Made by a program: the position numbers and the translations under genes
Shown: positions 55,562 through 63,965 of the stretch, one piece after another
How the letters are laid out: each line of letters opens with the position of its first letter
Position numbering within the stretch: position 1 is the first letter of the stretch
Assembly (NCBI RefSeq): GCF_001544295.1
Contig: NZ_BCQF01000001.1
Location: forward strand, 158,320 to 222,319
Length of the DNA: 64,000 nt
Reading direction: 5' to 3'
Source: Enterococcus pseudoavium NBRC 100491
GTDB taxonomy: Bacteria; Bacillota; Bacilli; Lactobacillales; Enterococcaceae
Notes under the pieces: generated by a model
Told to the model about the DNA's origin: nothing
Database searches by the model: none
Seen by the model: the letters and a program-made list of their open reading frames with translations, nothing else

Positions 55562-56200
55562 TTAGACCCCAGGATAAAATAAATGCTGCATTCGCTGCAA
55601 GACTAATTCATTTCCTACAAAAAATAACGTATCACCCGCACAAATTTTGGCGTAGGGGCCTGGGGATAGCAATAGTTGATCTTTTTGCTGAATAGCGACA
55701 ATCGTTGCGCCCGTCTCATGCCAAATATTCAACTCATTGACGGTCCTTTCCAAATGAGCAGCTTTTTCTGTCACCGTCAATTCATAGGGAACAAAGGGAG
55801 CCACATTATGTACCCGCTTTGTTTGAACAAGCAATTGATTCAATAATTTGCTGACAGTGTCCAACTCTTGTTTTTGTTTTTCAACACTAGCTTGGATTTC
55901 TTGATTGATTTCTTGAATGGACTGCACATCTTGATATTTTTCAAAATAGGCTTGCGCCTTTTCTCGTGAAAGTACATAAGCGCCGCTGCCATGCCGGACT
56001 TCCATGATCCCCAAATCCACTAAAACATTGATCGCTTTGCGGGCTGTCTCCGGTGACACATTGAAATTACTTGCTAAAGTGGAGCGCGCATGGATTTTTT
56101 CGCCCACTTGATATCGTTTATCGGCGATTCGTTCAGCAATTTCCACTGCAACCTGCTGATAGCGCGGCAACAAGATCCGCTTCTTATTTTCCCCTTCCAA
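55562..56200 (-). CDS. busR: BusR: cyclic di-AMP-responsive repressor of betaine uptake
   Basis: This 212-residue regulator has an N-terminal GntR-type winged HTH (about 5-75: STLASNFNVSPETARKAINVLVDLGIMEVRHGSGAYVL), a coiled coil (about 95-125) and a C-terminal RCK_C domain (about 135-208) that binds cyclic di-AMP in characterised BusR. The start is TTG (complement of 56198-56200) with AGGAGGGA upstream, rather than the ATG at 56242 that lies before the SD. It stands directly upstream of busA in the same direction. Confidence 0.93.
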   Translation of the reverse strand: MEGENKKRILLPRYQQVAVEIAERIADKRYQVGEKIHARSTLASNFNVSPETARKAINVLVDLGIMEVRHGSGAYVLSREKAQAYFEKYQDVQSIQEINQEIQASVEKQKQELDTVSKLLNQLLVQTKRVHNVAPFVPYELTVTEKAAHLERTVNELNIWHETGATIVAIQQKDQLLLSPGPYAKICAGDTLFFVGNELVLQRMQHLFYPGV

Positions 56201-56563
56201 TCTGATCCCTCCTAATTCGTCTAAACGTACTCCATTTTTCAAAAAGTAAAAAATGAGTCTGATTCTCGTCTCGTATGTCCTTCCGTTAAAGTGGCTCGAC
56301 CTTAATTAAAGGAGTAACTACATCGGTTACTTTTTACTCTATACAGCGAAAAACGATACTGACATCTTTTTCTGCAGAATTCTTTTCAAGCATAGCATAT
56401 TTTTTTTAGAAAAGCTGTAAACGGTAAAAAGAGCCCTAAATGAAGTTGTTAGTGTTTTCGTCTTTAGAATTTATTCATAGAAGTCTTGTTTTTAAGGATA
56501 TCTTTCGTAAATTTTCGCAAAACAGGCTAAGCTAATTCAGGATAATTTTGAAGGAGTGATTTT
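56201..56563. other. Intergenic region, busR to nupC
   Basis: This divergent promoter region holds a short inverted repeat AGTAAC / GTTACT (about 56323-56340). No clear operator, terminator or open frame was recognised. It is AT-rich near both genes. Confidence 0.4.
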
Positions 56564-57739
56564 TTGCATTTTGTGATAGGTATTATTGGATTGATTCTTG
56601 TTTTGGCCCTCAGTTTTCTAATTAGCAATGATCGAAAAAAGATTCGCTACTCACCGCTTTTGATCATGCTAGTTCTACAATTTTTATTAGGTTTCATTTT
56701 ATTACGGACCACGGTGGGAACTACCATTGTTAGTAGTTTGGCTGATGTCTTTGATGCGTTATTACGTTTTGCTGGTGCAGGGGTCGACTTTGTTTTTGGC
56801 GGTATCGCTAATAAGGGCAGCTTTCCCTTCTTTTTAAACGTTTTGATGCCGATCGTCTTTATTTCAGCGATTATCGGAATCTTGCGCTATATTAAAATTT
56901 TACCGCTTTTCATGAAGGGCATTGGACTGGCCCTCAGTAAGATTAATGGCATGGGAAAATTAGAATCCTATAACGGGATTGCTTCAGCAATTTTAGGCCA
57001 ATCCGAAGTCTTTATTTCTGTCAAAAAGGAATTACCTACTTTTTCAGAACAGCGTTTGACAACGATGAGTATCTCAGCCATGTCCACCGTGTCCATGTCA
57101 ATCGTTGGTTCATATATGGCGCTGATCCAACCCCGTTATGTTATTACTGCGCTAGTGTTGAATCTATTTGGTGGGTTTATCATTGCTTCAATCGTCAATC
57201 CCTATCAATTGGAAAATGATGAATTAGTGATTGAAGAAGACAAAGACCAAACCTTCTTCCAAATGCTCGGCGAGTATATTTTAGATGGCTTTCAAGTTGC
57301 CGTAACCGTTGCAGCGATGTTAATCGGTTTTGTCGCACTGATTGCCATGATTAATTTCATTTTTGCCAAAGTTACCGGTCTGACTTTCCAAGAGATCTTA
57401 GGTTATGTCTTCGCACCATTGGCTTTTCTGACCGGGATCCCTTGGCAAGAAGCTGTCGATGCCGGCAGTTTGATGGCCACTAAACTAGTGACCAATGAAT
57501 TTGTTGCTATGACAGAGTTAGCTAAAGGCAACTGGGAGTTTTCTGCTCGGACAACCGCAATCGTCTCTGTTTTCTTAGTTTCATTTGCCAACTTTTCTTC
57601 CATCGGTATCATCTCTGGTGCAATGAAAGGCTTGAACGAAGAAAAAGGGAATCTAGTAGCCAAACATGGCTTGAAAATTTTGTTGAGTGCCAGTCTGGTC
57701 AGCTTTTTGAGCGCGATCATTACCGGCTTGATCTTTTAA
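56564..57739 (+). CDS. nupC: Nucleoside transporter NupC
   Basis: This 391-residue concentrative nucleoside transporter has about ten membrane segments. Family segments include NGIASAILGQSEVFISVK and AMSTVSMSIVGSYMAL, with the C-terminal region FSARTTAIVSVFLVSFANFSSIGI. It imports nucleosides with protons or sodium. The start is TTG at 56564 with AAGGAGTG upstream. Own strong terminator. Confidence 0.94.
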   Translation: MHFVIGIIGLILVLALSFLISNDRKKIRYSPLLIMLVLQFLLGFILLRTTVGTTIVSSLADVFDALLRFAGAGVDFVFGGIANKGSFPFFLNVLMPIVFISAIIGILRYIKILPLFMKGIGLALSKINGMGKLESYNGIASAILGQSEVFISVKKELPTFSEQRLTTMSISAMSTVSMSIVGSYMALIQPRYVITALVLNLFGGFIIASIVNPYQLENDELVIEEDKDQTFFQMLGEYILDGFQVAVTVAAMLIGFVALIAMINFIFAKVTGLTFQEILGYVFAPLAFLTGIPWQEAVDAGSLMATKLVTNEFVAMTELAKGNWEFSARTTAIVSVFLVSFANFSSIGIISGAMKGLNEEKGNLVAKHGLKILLSASLVSFLSAIITGLIF

Positions 57740-57746
57740 TCAATAG

Positions 57747-57784
57747 GAAAAGGGGTGTGACAAAACTTTGTCACACCCCTTTTG
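57747..57784. terminator. Bidirectional terminator after nupC
   Basis: AAAAGGGGTGTGACA / TGTCACACCCCTTTT, 15 base pairs. It also ends the leftward small-gene pair. Confidence 0.93.
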
Positions 57785-57805
57785 GATTCTTATTTATCCA
57801 ATCTA

Positions 57806-58123
57806 TTAACTAGTTTCGATTAATCGCAGCTTGATAAAATGGCCTTCAGCAGATTCAACTACTTGCTCAATTTGGCAGTGTGGAACAAAGTCACATTCAT
57901 CAATTTCCAATAGTGTGACTTCTTTTCCAAAACCAGGAATCCCCACAACTAATTTTTCAGTCTCTAAATGTAGTTGCATCACATTTTGCAATTGTTTTGA
58001 AAAATCCAATAAAGTATGTTGTTCTTTTCTATTCCGCCAGCTACTTTGATGAAGCAATCTAAGCCCGTTGCGTAAAATGGTATTGTCTACTTTTTCTTGT
58101 CGAATAACCTCTTTCCAAACCAT
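57806..58123 (-). CDS. Small protein of unknown function (pair member 2)
   Basis: This 105-residue protein has a basic N-terminal half (RLLHQSSWRNRKEQHTLLDF) and a C-terminal beta-like half with Cys/His residues (DECDFVPHCQIEQV). It starts three bases after the stop of the previous gene, so the two are co-translated. No recognised family. Confidence 0.55.
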   Translation of the reverse strand: MVWKEVIRQEKVDNTILRNGLRLLHQSSWRNRKEQHTLLDFSKQLQNVMQLHLETEKLVVGIPGFGKEVTLLEIDECDFVPHCQIEQVVESAEGHFIKLRLIETS

Positions 58124-58126
58124 CGT

Positions 58127-58456
58127 CTAGGCCGCCTCTTCATTTACTGTTATCGTTACACGGATACCTAAAGAACGGCCGTAGTCCCTTAGTTGCTCTG
58201 CTTCCGCTGAGGAACAGTCTAAATAGAAGACCAGTGCTGAATAATCATCGACAAATTTCTCCATAAATCGTTGACCTTCAGCGACTAAGCTCTTACCAGT
58301 CAAACTTTCATAAAAAATAACTTGCTTATTACGCAAGAAAGTCTGTGGCAATTGCCTCTTTATCCCTACGACTGCTACTTTTTCCCCCTGATAGTTACGT
58401 TTGATGTGATTCCAAATCTGTTGTGTTGGTTCCGCTGTCTTTTCAAGAATAAACAA
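58127..58456 (-). CDS. Small protein of unknown function (pair member 1)
   Basis: This 109-residue protein looks like a compact alpha/beta fold (KVAVVGIKRQLPQTFL; ALVFYLDCSSAEAEQLRDYG). The start is TTG with AAGGAAG upstream. First of a two-gene leftward unit that ends at the nupC terminator. No recognised family. Confidence 0.55.
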   Translation of the reverse strand: MFILEKTAEPTQQIWNHIKRNYQGEKVAVVGIKRQLPQTFLRNKQVIFYESLTGKSLVAEGQRFMEKFVDDYSALVFYLDCSSAEAEQLRDYGRSLGIRVTITVNEEAA

Positions 58457-58606
58457 TCTATTAACTTCCTTTCAGTTTTCAATGATTGCCTGCAGGAAAT
58501 AGTCCTGCTGCTAGTCGATCATGCAAGACCATCACCTCCCATTCTTGCTAAAAAATAACAAACCGTATTATATCCATCATACCAACTTATTTTTTTAAAG
58601 CAAGTC

Positions 58607-58647
58607 AAAAAAAGACTTTTAAGTTTTCAGCAACTTAAAAGTCTTTA
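58607..58647 (-). terminator. Terminator of the second small-gene pair
   Basis: AAAGACTTTTAAGTT / AACTTAAAAGTCTTT, 15 base pairs, with a T run on the minus strand. Confidence 0.92.
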
Positions 58648-58650
58648 AAA

Positions 58651-58950
58651 TTATAATTGTTCATCTTCTACAAATTCATATTCGTAGGGTGATCCTTCAT
58701 AAAAAAACTGCGTTGAAACAGCCGCTTCATTATCAGTCGCTATTAATTTTTTTCGAAACGGAAATCGAACAGCTAGACCGCTGACTGTTTCAGAACCAGG
58801 TAAGATATAGATTAATTTGTCATCTGGTGTAGGTTTATTCAGTTGCTCCATTACATCATCAATAACTTTTTCCGAATCTTTATTTGTTTTCGCAATTTTT
58901 TTGTAATCCTCTAAAAATGCCGCTTGTCCTTCAAAATAAGTCATCATCAT
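58651..58950 (-). CDS. Small acidic protein of unknown function
   Basis: This roughly 100-residue protein has a helical N-terminal half (FLEDYKKIAKTNKDSEKVIDDVM) and a beta-rich C-terminal half (KLIYILPGSETVSGLAVRFP). Three successive ATG codons follow an ATG that touches the SD (GAGAGG); ATG 58950 has the better spacing. Co-transcribed with the next gene upstream. No recognised family. Confidence 0.6.
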   Translation of the reverse strand: MMMTYFEGQAAFLEDYKKIAKTNKDSEKVIDDVMEQLNKPTPDDKLIYILPGSETVSGLAVRFPFRKKLIATDNEAAVSTQFFYEGSPYEYEFVEDEQL

Positions 58951-58992
58951 GTTACTCATCCTCTCAATTTCATCATTATTTTTTTGTACTAG

Positions 58993-59397
58993 TTACTCTG
59001 TTAAATCTAGCCGCCCAGCTGCTGTTTGATATAAGGGCCAGCTACCGACAAGTTCTACTCGAATCAGTTGCAATTCCGGATATTTTTGGATTGCGGTCAG
59101 TAAAGATTCAATTAACTTCCCTTGTTTAGTTAAATGCTCTTGCGGTGCCAAAGGCTGGTCTTGATCCAAACTTTGGCGATACTCACGATTTTCCTGCAAG
59201 ACTTCATGAAACGCCATTTTAAAAGAGCGCTCGATTTTTCGAGCAAATTTTGCTTCATTTTCAGTCGTATAAGCAACTTGAGCCTTTTCCGCTAAAAAAG
59301 TTGTATAAATCAAAGGGACTGTAGAAACTGGTTTAACCGGCGAAACATAGTAAAACGTCTCTTCCAAGATATCCAATGAAATCGTCAGCTTCATCAT
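58993..59397 (-). CDS. Protein of unknown function
   Basis: This 134-residue protein starts with beta-like MKLTISLDILEETFYYV and continues with charged helices (ENEAKFARKIERSFKMAFHEVL; KLIESLLTAIQKY). No motif recognised. A promoter (-10 TATAAT) and SD AGAGG precede it. First gene of a two-gene unit. Confidence 0.65.
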   Translation of the reverse strand: MMKLTISLDILEETFYYVSPVKPVSTVPLIYTTFLAEKAQVAYTTENEAKFARKIERSFKMAFHEVLQENREYRQSLDQDQPLAPQEHLTKQGKLIESLLTAIQKYPELQLIRVELVGSWPLYQTAAGRLDLTE

Positions 59398-59433
59398 TGT
59401 TCCTCTTTCCTACAAAAGGTTTTTTACATTTTT

Positions 59434-59439
59434 ATTATA
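59434..59439 (-). promoter_or_regulatory. -10 element of the small-gene unit
   Basis: An extended -10 TGCTATAAT lies about 40 bases upstream of the start at 59397; no convincing -35. Confidence 0.65.
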
Positions 59440-59500
59440 GCACTCACAAGCTGAAAACTTCGATTTATCCGCTTTAGCCTAAAATCATGACCTTACTAAT

Positions 59501-59550
59501 AAAAAAAGCTACCGGCGTTTGATCCTCGATGATCGAACGCCGGTAGCCAT
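59501..59550 (-). terminator. Terminator of the ribose operon
   Basis: GCTACCGGCGTT and GATC pair with GATC and AACGCCGGTAGC in one long stem with seven T on the minus strand. Confidence 0.95.
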
Positions 59551-59573
59551 TTTATTCTGCTTTTTTAGTTGAT

Positions 59574-60461
59574 TTAAAGCATGACAGTCATCATAGCGGC
59601 CACTAAAATCAAGACCAGACCAACGATTGTAACAGTCATTTCTTTTTTTGTTTTCTTTTGTCCTAAGAACCAGATCCCGGTAAGCGTAGCTAACACAACG
59701 GATGTTTGCGATAAAATGAAGCCGGTTGCTAGTCCGTTCATATCTGGTTGGGCAGAGATCAAATACGTCAATGCGGCAAAGGCGAAAAAGAAACCAGAGA
59801 AAATATGTTTATACGATACGACTTCTGTAAATGCCGCTTTTTCTTTGCCTCTTACACTTAAAACTACTGAATAGACCACCGCTACTAAAACCATTCCGAT
59901 TGCTTGCGGCAAGAAAGCGTGCATGCCGTCGATCGATGTCGCCTGAGGCGCAGCTGAGTAAGCCCAATAACCAATTTCACCGACTGCTAATAGAAGAACG
60001 GCTTTTTTCAAAATACTTGATTGCTCTTGTGTTTTTTCTTCGCTCCAAACCGTCATCCAAGCTCCTAGGATAATTAAAACGAGAGCTAAGCCGCCTAATA
60101 ATTTTGCCGTGGTTCCGGGCCAATTTCCTAGAGCCAATACTCCCCACAGTGAAGCTCCTAACAGTTGAAAAGCCGTAGTGATCGGCATCGCTCTTGATGA
60201 ACCAATCAGTGTAAACGATTGGAAAGTGATAATCTGAGCGGTTGCCCAGCCGATTCCTGAAATAATCGAGAAAACTAAATCCACTCCAGTCGGCAGACTC
60301 ATTCCATTAACTGCTGCAAAAATCAGTGCAAAAATCAGCGTTCCTAGTGTTGATCCTAAAATTTGATTAACTGGACGACCACCAATCTTTGAGGCAATCG
60401 TAGGATACAACCCCCAACCAAGTAATGGTCCTAAACCAATCAAAATTGCTGTTACATTCAT
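59574..60461 (-). CDS. rbsU: Ribose uptake protein RbsU (GRP sugar transporter)
   Basis: This 295-residue membrane protein has ten predicted helices and belongs to the glucose/ribose porter group of the drug-metabolite superfamily. GPLLGWGLYPTIASKIGG at the N-terminus and FQLLGASLWGVL are typical. It imports ribose by proton symport in lactobacilli with an rbsUDK operon. Last gene of rbsK-rbsD-rbsU, 25 bases after rbsD. Confidence 0.92.
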   Translation of the reverse strand: MNVTAILIGLGPLLGWGLYPTIASKIGGRPVNQILGSTLGTLIFALIFAAVNGMSLPTGVDLVFSIISGIGWATAQIITFQSFTLIGSSRAMPITTAFQLLGASLWGVLALGNWPGTTAKLLGGLALVLIILGAWMTVWSEEKTQEQSSILKKAVLLLAVGEIGYWAYSAAPQATSIDGMHAFLPQAIGMVLVAVVYSVVLSVRGKEKAAFTEVVSYKHIFSGFFFAFAALTYLISAQPDMNGLATGFILSQTSVVLATLTGIWFLGQKKTKKEMTVTIVGLVLILVAAMMTVML

Positions 60462-60486
60462 GATAATTCCTCCTCGTTAGTACTGA

Positions 60487-60882
60487 CTAAAAGACAACGC
60501 CACTCTCCAATAAGATATTGGCATACGGGGTCATTTCACCCGTTCGGATAAATGCCTTGCTGTCATGTAAAGCAGCCTTCATCTCACTATGAGGAATAAA
60601 AGTAAGCGGTGTTTCTGGTAAGCGAGCTTGAATTTTTTTTAACATTTCAGGGTTTTCCGTTTTGATTTCTTCGGCTAAATAAATCCGTTGAACTTCTAAT
60701 TCTTCTAATACATTATTCAATACATCCATAAAACTGGGAATACCGTTAGCTACTGCTAAATCAATTTTTTCAGTGGTCATTGGAACGGGCATACCGGCAT
60801 CACCAATACTCAATTGATCAAAGTGGCCCATTTGAGCAATTACTCGTGAAATATCTGAATTAATAACTTTTCCTTTTTTCAT
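60487..60882 (-). CDS. rbsD: D-ribose pyranase
   Basis: This 131-residue enzyme interconverts pyran and furan forms of ribose so that RbsK can use it. [34 protein letters not shown] is the family start with the catalytic His and Asp; the C-terminal [17 protein letters not shown] is also typical. ATG 60880-60882 is chosen, since the earlier ATG touches the SD. Confidence 0.96.
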   Translation of the reverse strand: MKKGKVINSDISRVIAQMGHFDQLSIGDAGMPVPMTTEKIDLAVANGIPSFMDVLNNVLEELEVQRIYLAEEIKTENPEMLKKIQARLPETPLTFIPHSEMKAALHDSKAFIRTGEMTPYANILLESGVVF

Positions 60883-60903
60883 CGTAAACATCCTCTCGCT
60901 ACT

Positions 60904-61809
60904 TTAATTTAGTTCATTTTTATAGGGAATTGATGGTTGTGCGCCAAAACGTTGAACTGTGATAGAAGACGCTTGGTTGCCATATTTGATGGCTTCTTCT
61001 AAATTACTGAAATCTTTGGTTAAAATACTGCTCATAGCCCCGATAAACGTATCGCCAGCCGCTGTCGTATCCACCGCATTCACTTTGAATGCGGGTACGA
61101 TCCCACTGCGGCCGTTAACATCGTAAAAAGCGCCTTTACTACCGATTGTAATAATTACTGCTTCGATCCCCAAATGGTGTAAATGATCCGCCGCCGCTTT
61201 CAAGCTGGCTTCATCGCTCACTTTAATTCCCGTTAAAATTTCAGTTTCTGTTTCATTTGGAATGATCATATCCGTAACTCTCAACAATTCTTCCGGCACA
61301 TTTTCTAAAGCAGGTGCGGGGTTTAAAATAGTTTTTACTCCTGCTTCACGAGCGATTTTAAAAGCTTCTACTGTACTGGCTAAAGTGCTTTCAAATTGTG
61401 CTATGACAAAATCGCTCGTTTTGATTAGTTCAGCATGTGCTTGGATCTGTTCAGGGGTAAAGGCATTGTTCGCACCCGCATGAATCATAATACTGTTTTC
61501 GCCTTGATCATCCACAATGATGTAAGCTTGACCCGTCGCTTGTTTTTCTAATGTTTGAACGCCAGCCAATTCGATGCCCTCTTCAGATAGAAGTTCTTTC
61601 ATCATTTCACCAGCTTCATCGTTACCGATCGCTCCGATAAAACGAGTCGTTGCTGCTGAACGCTTCGCTGCAACTGCTTGATTGGCACCTTTTCCTCCGC
61701 CAGCAGAGAAGATTTCTTTTGTATGCATGGTTTCTCCTGGTTTCGGCATTTGTTTTACTCGGATCGTACGGTCAAGGTTGATACTTCCTACGATTGTAAT
61801 CGTATTCAT
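60904..61809 (-). CDS. rbsK: Ribokinase
   Basis: This 301-residue PfkB-family kinase makes ribose-5-phosphate. The N-terminal GSINLDRTIRVKQMPKPGET, the glycine motif GGGKGANQAVAA (about 38-49) and the C-terminal catalytic VDTTAAGDTFIGA (Asp base) are intact. Start at ATG 61807-61809 by SD GGAG; a GTG three codons earlier touches the SD. First gene of the ribose operon, just after the tandem RbsR operator. Confidence 0.96.
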   Translation of the reverse strand: MNTITIVGSINLDRTIRVKQMPKPGETMHTKEIFSAGGGKGANQAVAAKRSAATTRFIGAIGNDEAGEMMKELLSEEGIELAGVQTLEKQATGQAYIIVDDQGENSIMIHAGANNAFTPEQIQAHAELIKTSDFVIAQFESTLASTVEAFKIAREAGVKTILNPAPALENVPEELLRVTDMIIPNETETEILTGIKVSDEASLKAAADHLHHLGIEAVIITIGSKGAFYDVNGRSGIVPAFKVNAVDTTAAGDTFIGAMSSILTKDFSNLEEAIKYGNQASSITVQRFGAQPSIPYKNELN

Positions 61810-61858
61810 TTTATTCACTCCATTTCGTATTTTTCAAATCATTTTAATTACCTTTAGA

Positions 61859-61903
61859 TTAAAACGTTTTATTAAAACGTTTTAATTCGACACAAAAAAT
61901 ATA
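61859..61903 (-). promoter_or_regulatory. rbsKDU promoter and tandem RbsR operator
   Basis: Two copies of the palindrome AAAACGTTTT (61861-61870 and 61874-61883) lie three bases apart and together form a larger palindrome with flanking TT/AA. They fall just downstream of an extended -10 TGCTATATT (complement of 61898-61903). The central CG fits LacI-family operators. Confidence 0.82.
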
Positions 61904-61917
61904 GCACAGCTTGAAAA

Positions 61918-62910
61918 TTATTTCAAGTGTGCTGTTGAAAAACGCTCAATTAATTGAACTGGCAAGGTTTTCTCCTCCCAATCCTTTTCTGGTTGCTGAA
62001 TTCTTTCCAATAATAATTCGGCTGTCGTTTGCCCTAATTCATAGATTGGTTGAGCAATCGTCGTTAATTGTGGTGTGATGTATTCGCACATATCGACGTT
62101 ATCGTAACCAATTACACTATAGTCTTGGGGAATCCGTTTACCTGACTCCGCTAACCCTAAATACAAACCAAAAGCTAATTCATCGTTGATTGCAAAAATC
62201 GCTGTCACATCTGTTTGAATGATTTCTTGTGCCGCTGTCCGTCCGGCTTCTTTCGCTAATTCTCTATAAATTAAGATCGGCTCAGGATAGACTTCTTTAA
62301 ATCCCTTCAAACGATTGGCGATATTTTCAGTAGCATCGGCTGGTAAGACGACAGCGACCTTTTGATGACCTAATTGTTGCAAATGTTCTGCAGCGTTTTT
62401 TCCACCTGAAAAATCATCAGTCAACACAGCATCACTAAAACCCTCGGCTTTTTTTTGATCCAGCACAATAAAGGGCAGGTTTTTTTTGCGTAAATTCTCA
62501 TTAATAGCCTGATTAGAAATTGCCGAACTAGCAATAATAAAGCCATCTACTCCCCGCCGACTCAACTCTTCTAAATAATCAGTTTCTTTTTTGGGATCAA
62601 AATCCGCATTACAAAGTATTGTTACAAAGTTTTCACGATACAAGATCCCTTCGATGCCCCGAACCAATGTACTAAAGAACGGGTTTGTAATATCTGGGAT
62701 GAGAACCCCGATCGTCTTGCTTTTTTTCATAATCATCCGGCGAGCAAAGTAATCTGGTTCGTAATTTAACGCCGTTTTAGCAGCTAAAACTTTTTCGACT
62801 GTTGTAGGACTAAATTTTTGTTCATTGCCGTTTAAGATTTGAGATACCGTAGCAATCGACATGCCTGATTGTTTCGCGACATCTTTAATCGTTATTTTCT
62901 TATTTTTCAT
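61918..62910 (-). CDS. rbsR: LacI-family repressor RbsR
   Basis: This 330-residue repressor has an N-terminal LacI HTH (ITIKDVAKQSGMSIATVSQILNG, about 5-27), a hinge, and a periplasmic-binding-like sugar domain (IGVLIPDITNPFFSTLVRGIE; AIFAINDELAFG). It stands directly upstream of rbsK in the same direction; the rbsK promoter overlaps its 3' end. Ribose or a derivative is the expected inducer. Confidence 0.93.
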   Translation of the reverse strand: MKNKKITIKDVAKQSGMSIATVSQILNGNEQKFSPTTVEKVLAAKTALNYEPDYFARRMIMKKSKTIGVLIPDITNPFFSTLVRGIEGILYRENFVTILCNADFDPKKETDYLEELSRRGVDGFIIASSAISNQAINENLRKKNLPFIVLDQKKAEGFSDAVLTDDFSGGKNAAEHLQQLGHQKVAVVLPADATENIANRLKGFKEVYPEPILIYRELAKEAGRTAAQEIIQTDVTAIFAINDELAFGLYLGLAESGKRIPQDYSVIGYDNVDMCEYITPQLTTIAQPIYELGQTTAELLLERIQQPEKDWEEKTLPVQLIERFSTAHLK

Positions 62911-62980
62911 CTAATCGCTCCTGTTTAAACTCTGCTACATTTTCTCACGAAAGTATTTCCCTGTAAATACGCAAGTAAAC

Positions 62981-63009
62981 TTGCTAGGTGTCCAAAATTT
63001 TTTTATACT
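62981..63009 (+). promoter_or_regulatory. Promoter of the alpha/beta hydrolase gene
   Basis: -35 TTGCTA (62981-62986), 17-base spacer, -10 TATACT (63004-63009), 30 bases upstream of the start. Confidence 0.7.
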
Positions 63010-63038
63010 GCTAATGAAGTCATATACAAGGAGAAAAA

Positions 63039-63965
63039 ATGAATAAGACGACAAAATTTATTATAGGAACACTGGTGATTCTAGTAATTGGATTGATTGC
63101 TGCAGGAAATTATTTTTATTCTTATGCAATTATTCCAGCTAAAAAAGATTTTTTAGCCGATAGTTCGGAAAAGAAATCCGCTGAATTAGTTACTGCTGAA
63201 AATTGGTTCAATGATAAAAATAACCGCCATGACTGGCAGCTTACATCTAGAGACGGCTTGAAATTAGCCGCTTATTATCTGCCAGCGCAAAAAAATCAAC
63301 ACAAAACAGCGCTTATCGCCCATGGTTATATGGGACAAGCTTCGGATATGTCCCAATACGCCAAAATCTATCACGATCTTGGCTATCATGTTTTAATGCC
63401 GGATGCCCGAGGTCATGGTAAAAGTGCCGGTGATTATATTGGTTTTGGCTGGCACGAACGGAAAGATTACTTGCAGTGGATCGAGCGGATCACCAAAGAG
63501 GACCCACAAGCTGAAATCGTTCTGCACGGTGTCAGTATGGGCGCCGCGACAGTCATGATGACGAGCGGTGAAAAACTACCAGATAACGTCAAGGCCTTTG
63601 TCGAAGACTGTGGGTATAGTTCCGTCAATGGAGAATTGCGCTATCAATTGAAACAGCTGTTCAAGCTACCATCCTTTCCTTTAATCCCAGTTACTAGCCT
63701 AGTAACAAAAGTCCGCGCTGGTTACTTTTTCAGCGAAGCGGATACGGTGAAACAGTTAAACAAGAATACTCGGCCGATGCTGTTCATTCACGGTGATAAA
63801 GACGATTTTGTTCCTTATTCGATGTTGGATGAAGTTTATCAAGCAACCAGAGGACCTAAAGAAAAATATGTCGTGCATGGAGCGAAACATGCTGAAGCAT
63901 TAAGCACCGATCCTACTTTGTATCAACAAAAAATAACTTCATTCGTAACAAACTATGTCCCTTAA
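63039..63965 (+). CDS. Membrane-anchored alpha/beta hydrolase (YqkD-like)
   Basis: This 308-residue serine hydrolase has an N-terminal membrane helix (about 7-28) that probably leaves the enzyme outside. The alpha/beta hydrolase core follows: oxyanion motif AHGYMG, nucleophile GVSMGA (Ser, about 168), acid in HGDKDDFVP and His in GAKHAEAL. Substrate unknown; esters or peptides are possible. SD AAGGAG. It diverges from rbsR. Confidence 0.9.
   Translation: MNKTTKFIIGTLVILVIGLIAAGNYFYSYAIIPAKKDFLADSSEKKSAELVTAENWFNDKNNRHDWQLTSRDGLKLAAYYLPAQKNQHKTALIAHGYMGQASDMSQYAKIYHDLGYHVLMPDARGHGKSAGDYIGFGWHERKDYLQWIERITKEDPQAEIVLHGVSMGAATVMMTSGEKLPDNVKAFVEDCGYSSVNGELRYQLKQLFKLPSFPLIPVTSLVTKVRAGYFFSEADTVKQLNKNTRPMLFIHGDKDDFVPYSMLDEVYQATRGPKEKYVVHGAKHAEALSTDPTLYQQKITSFVTNYVP

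Noticed and set aside
57806..58456. Toxin-antitoxin pair
   Set aside because: The layout (two tiny coupled genes) fits, but neither protein shows a toxin or DNA-binding antitoxin motif, so no such call is made.
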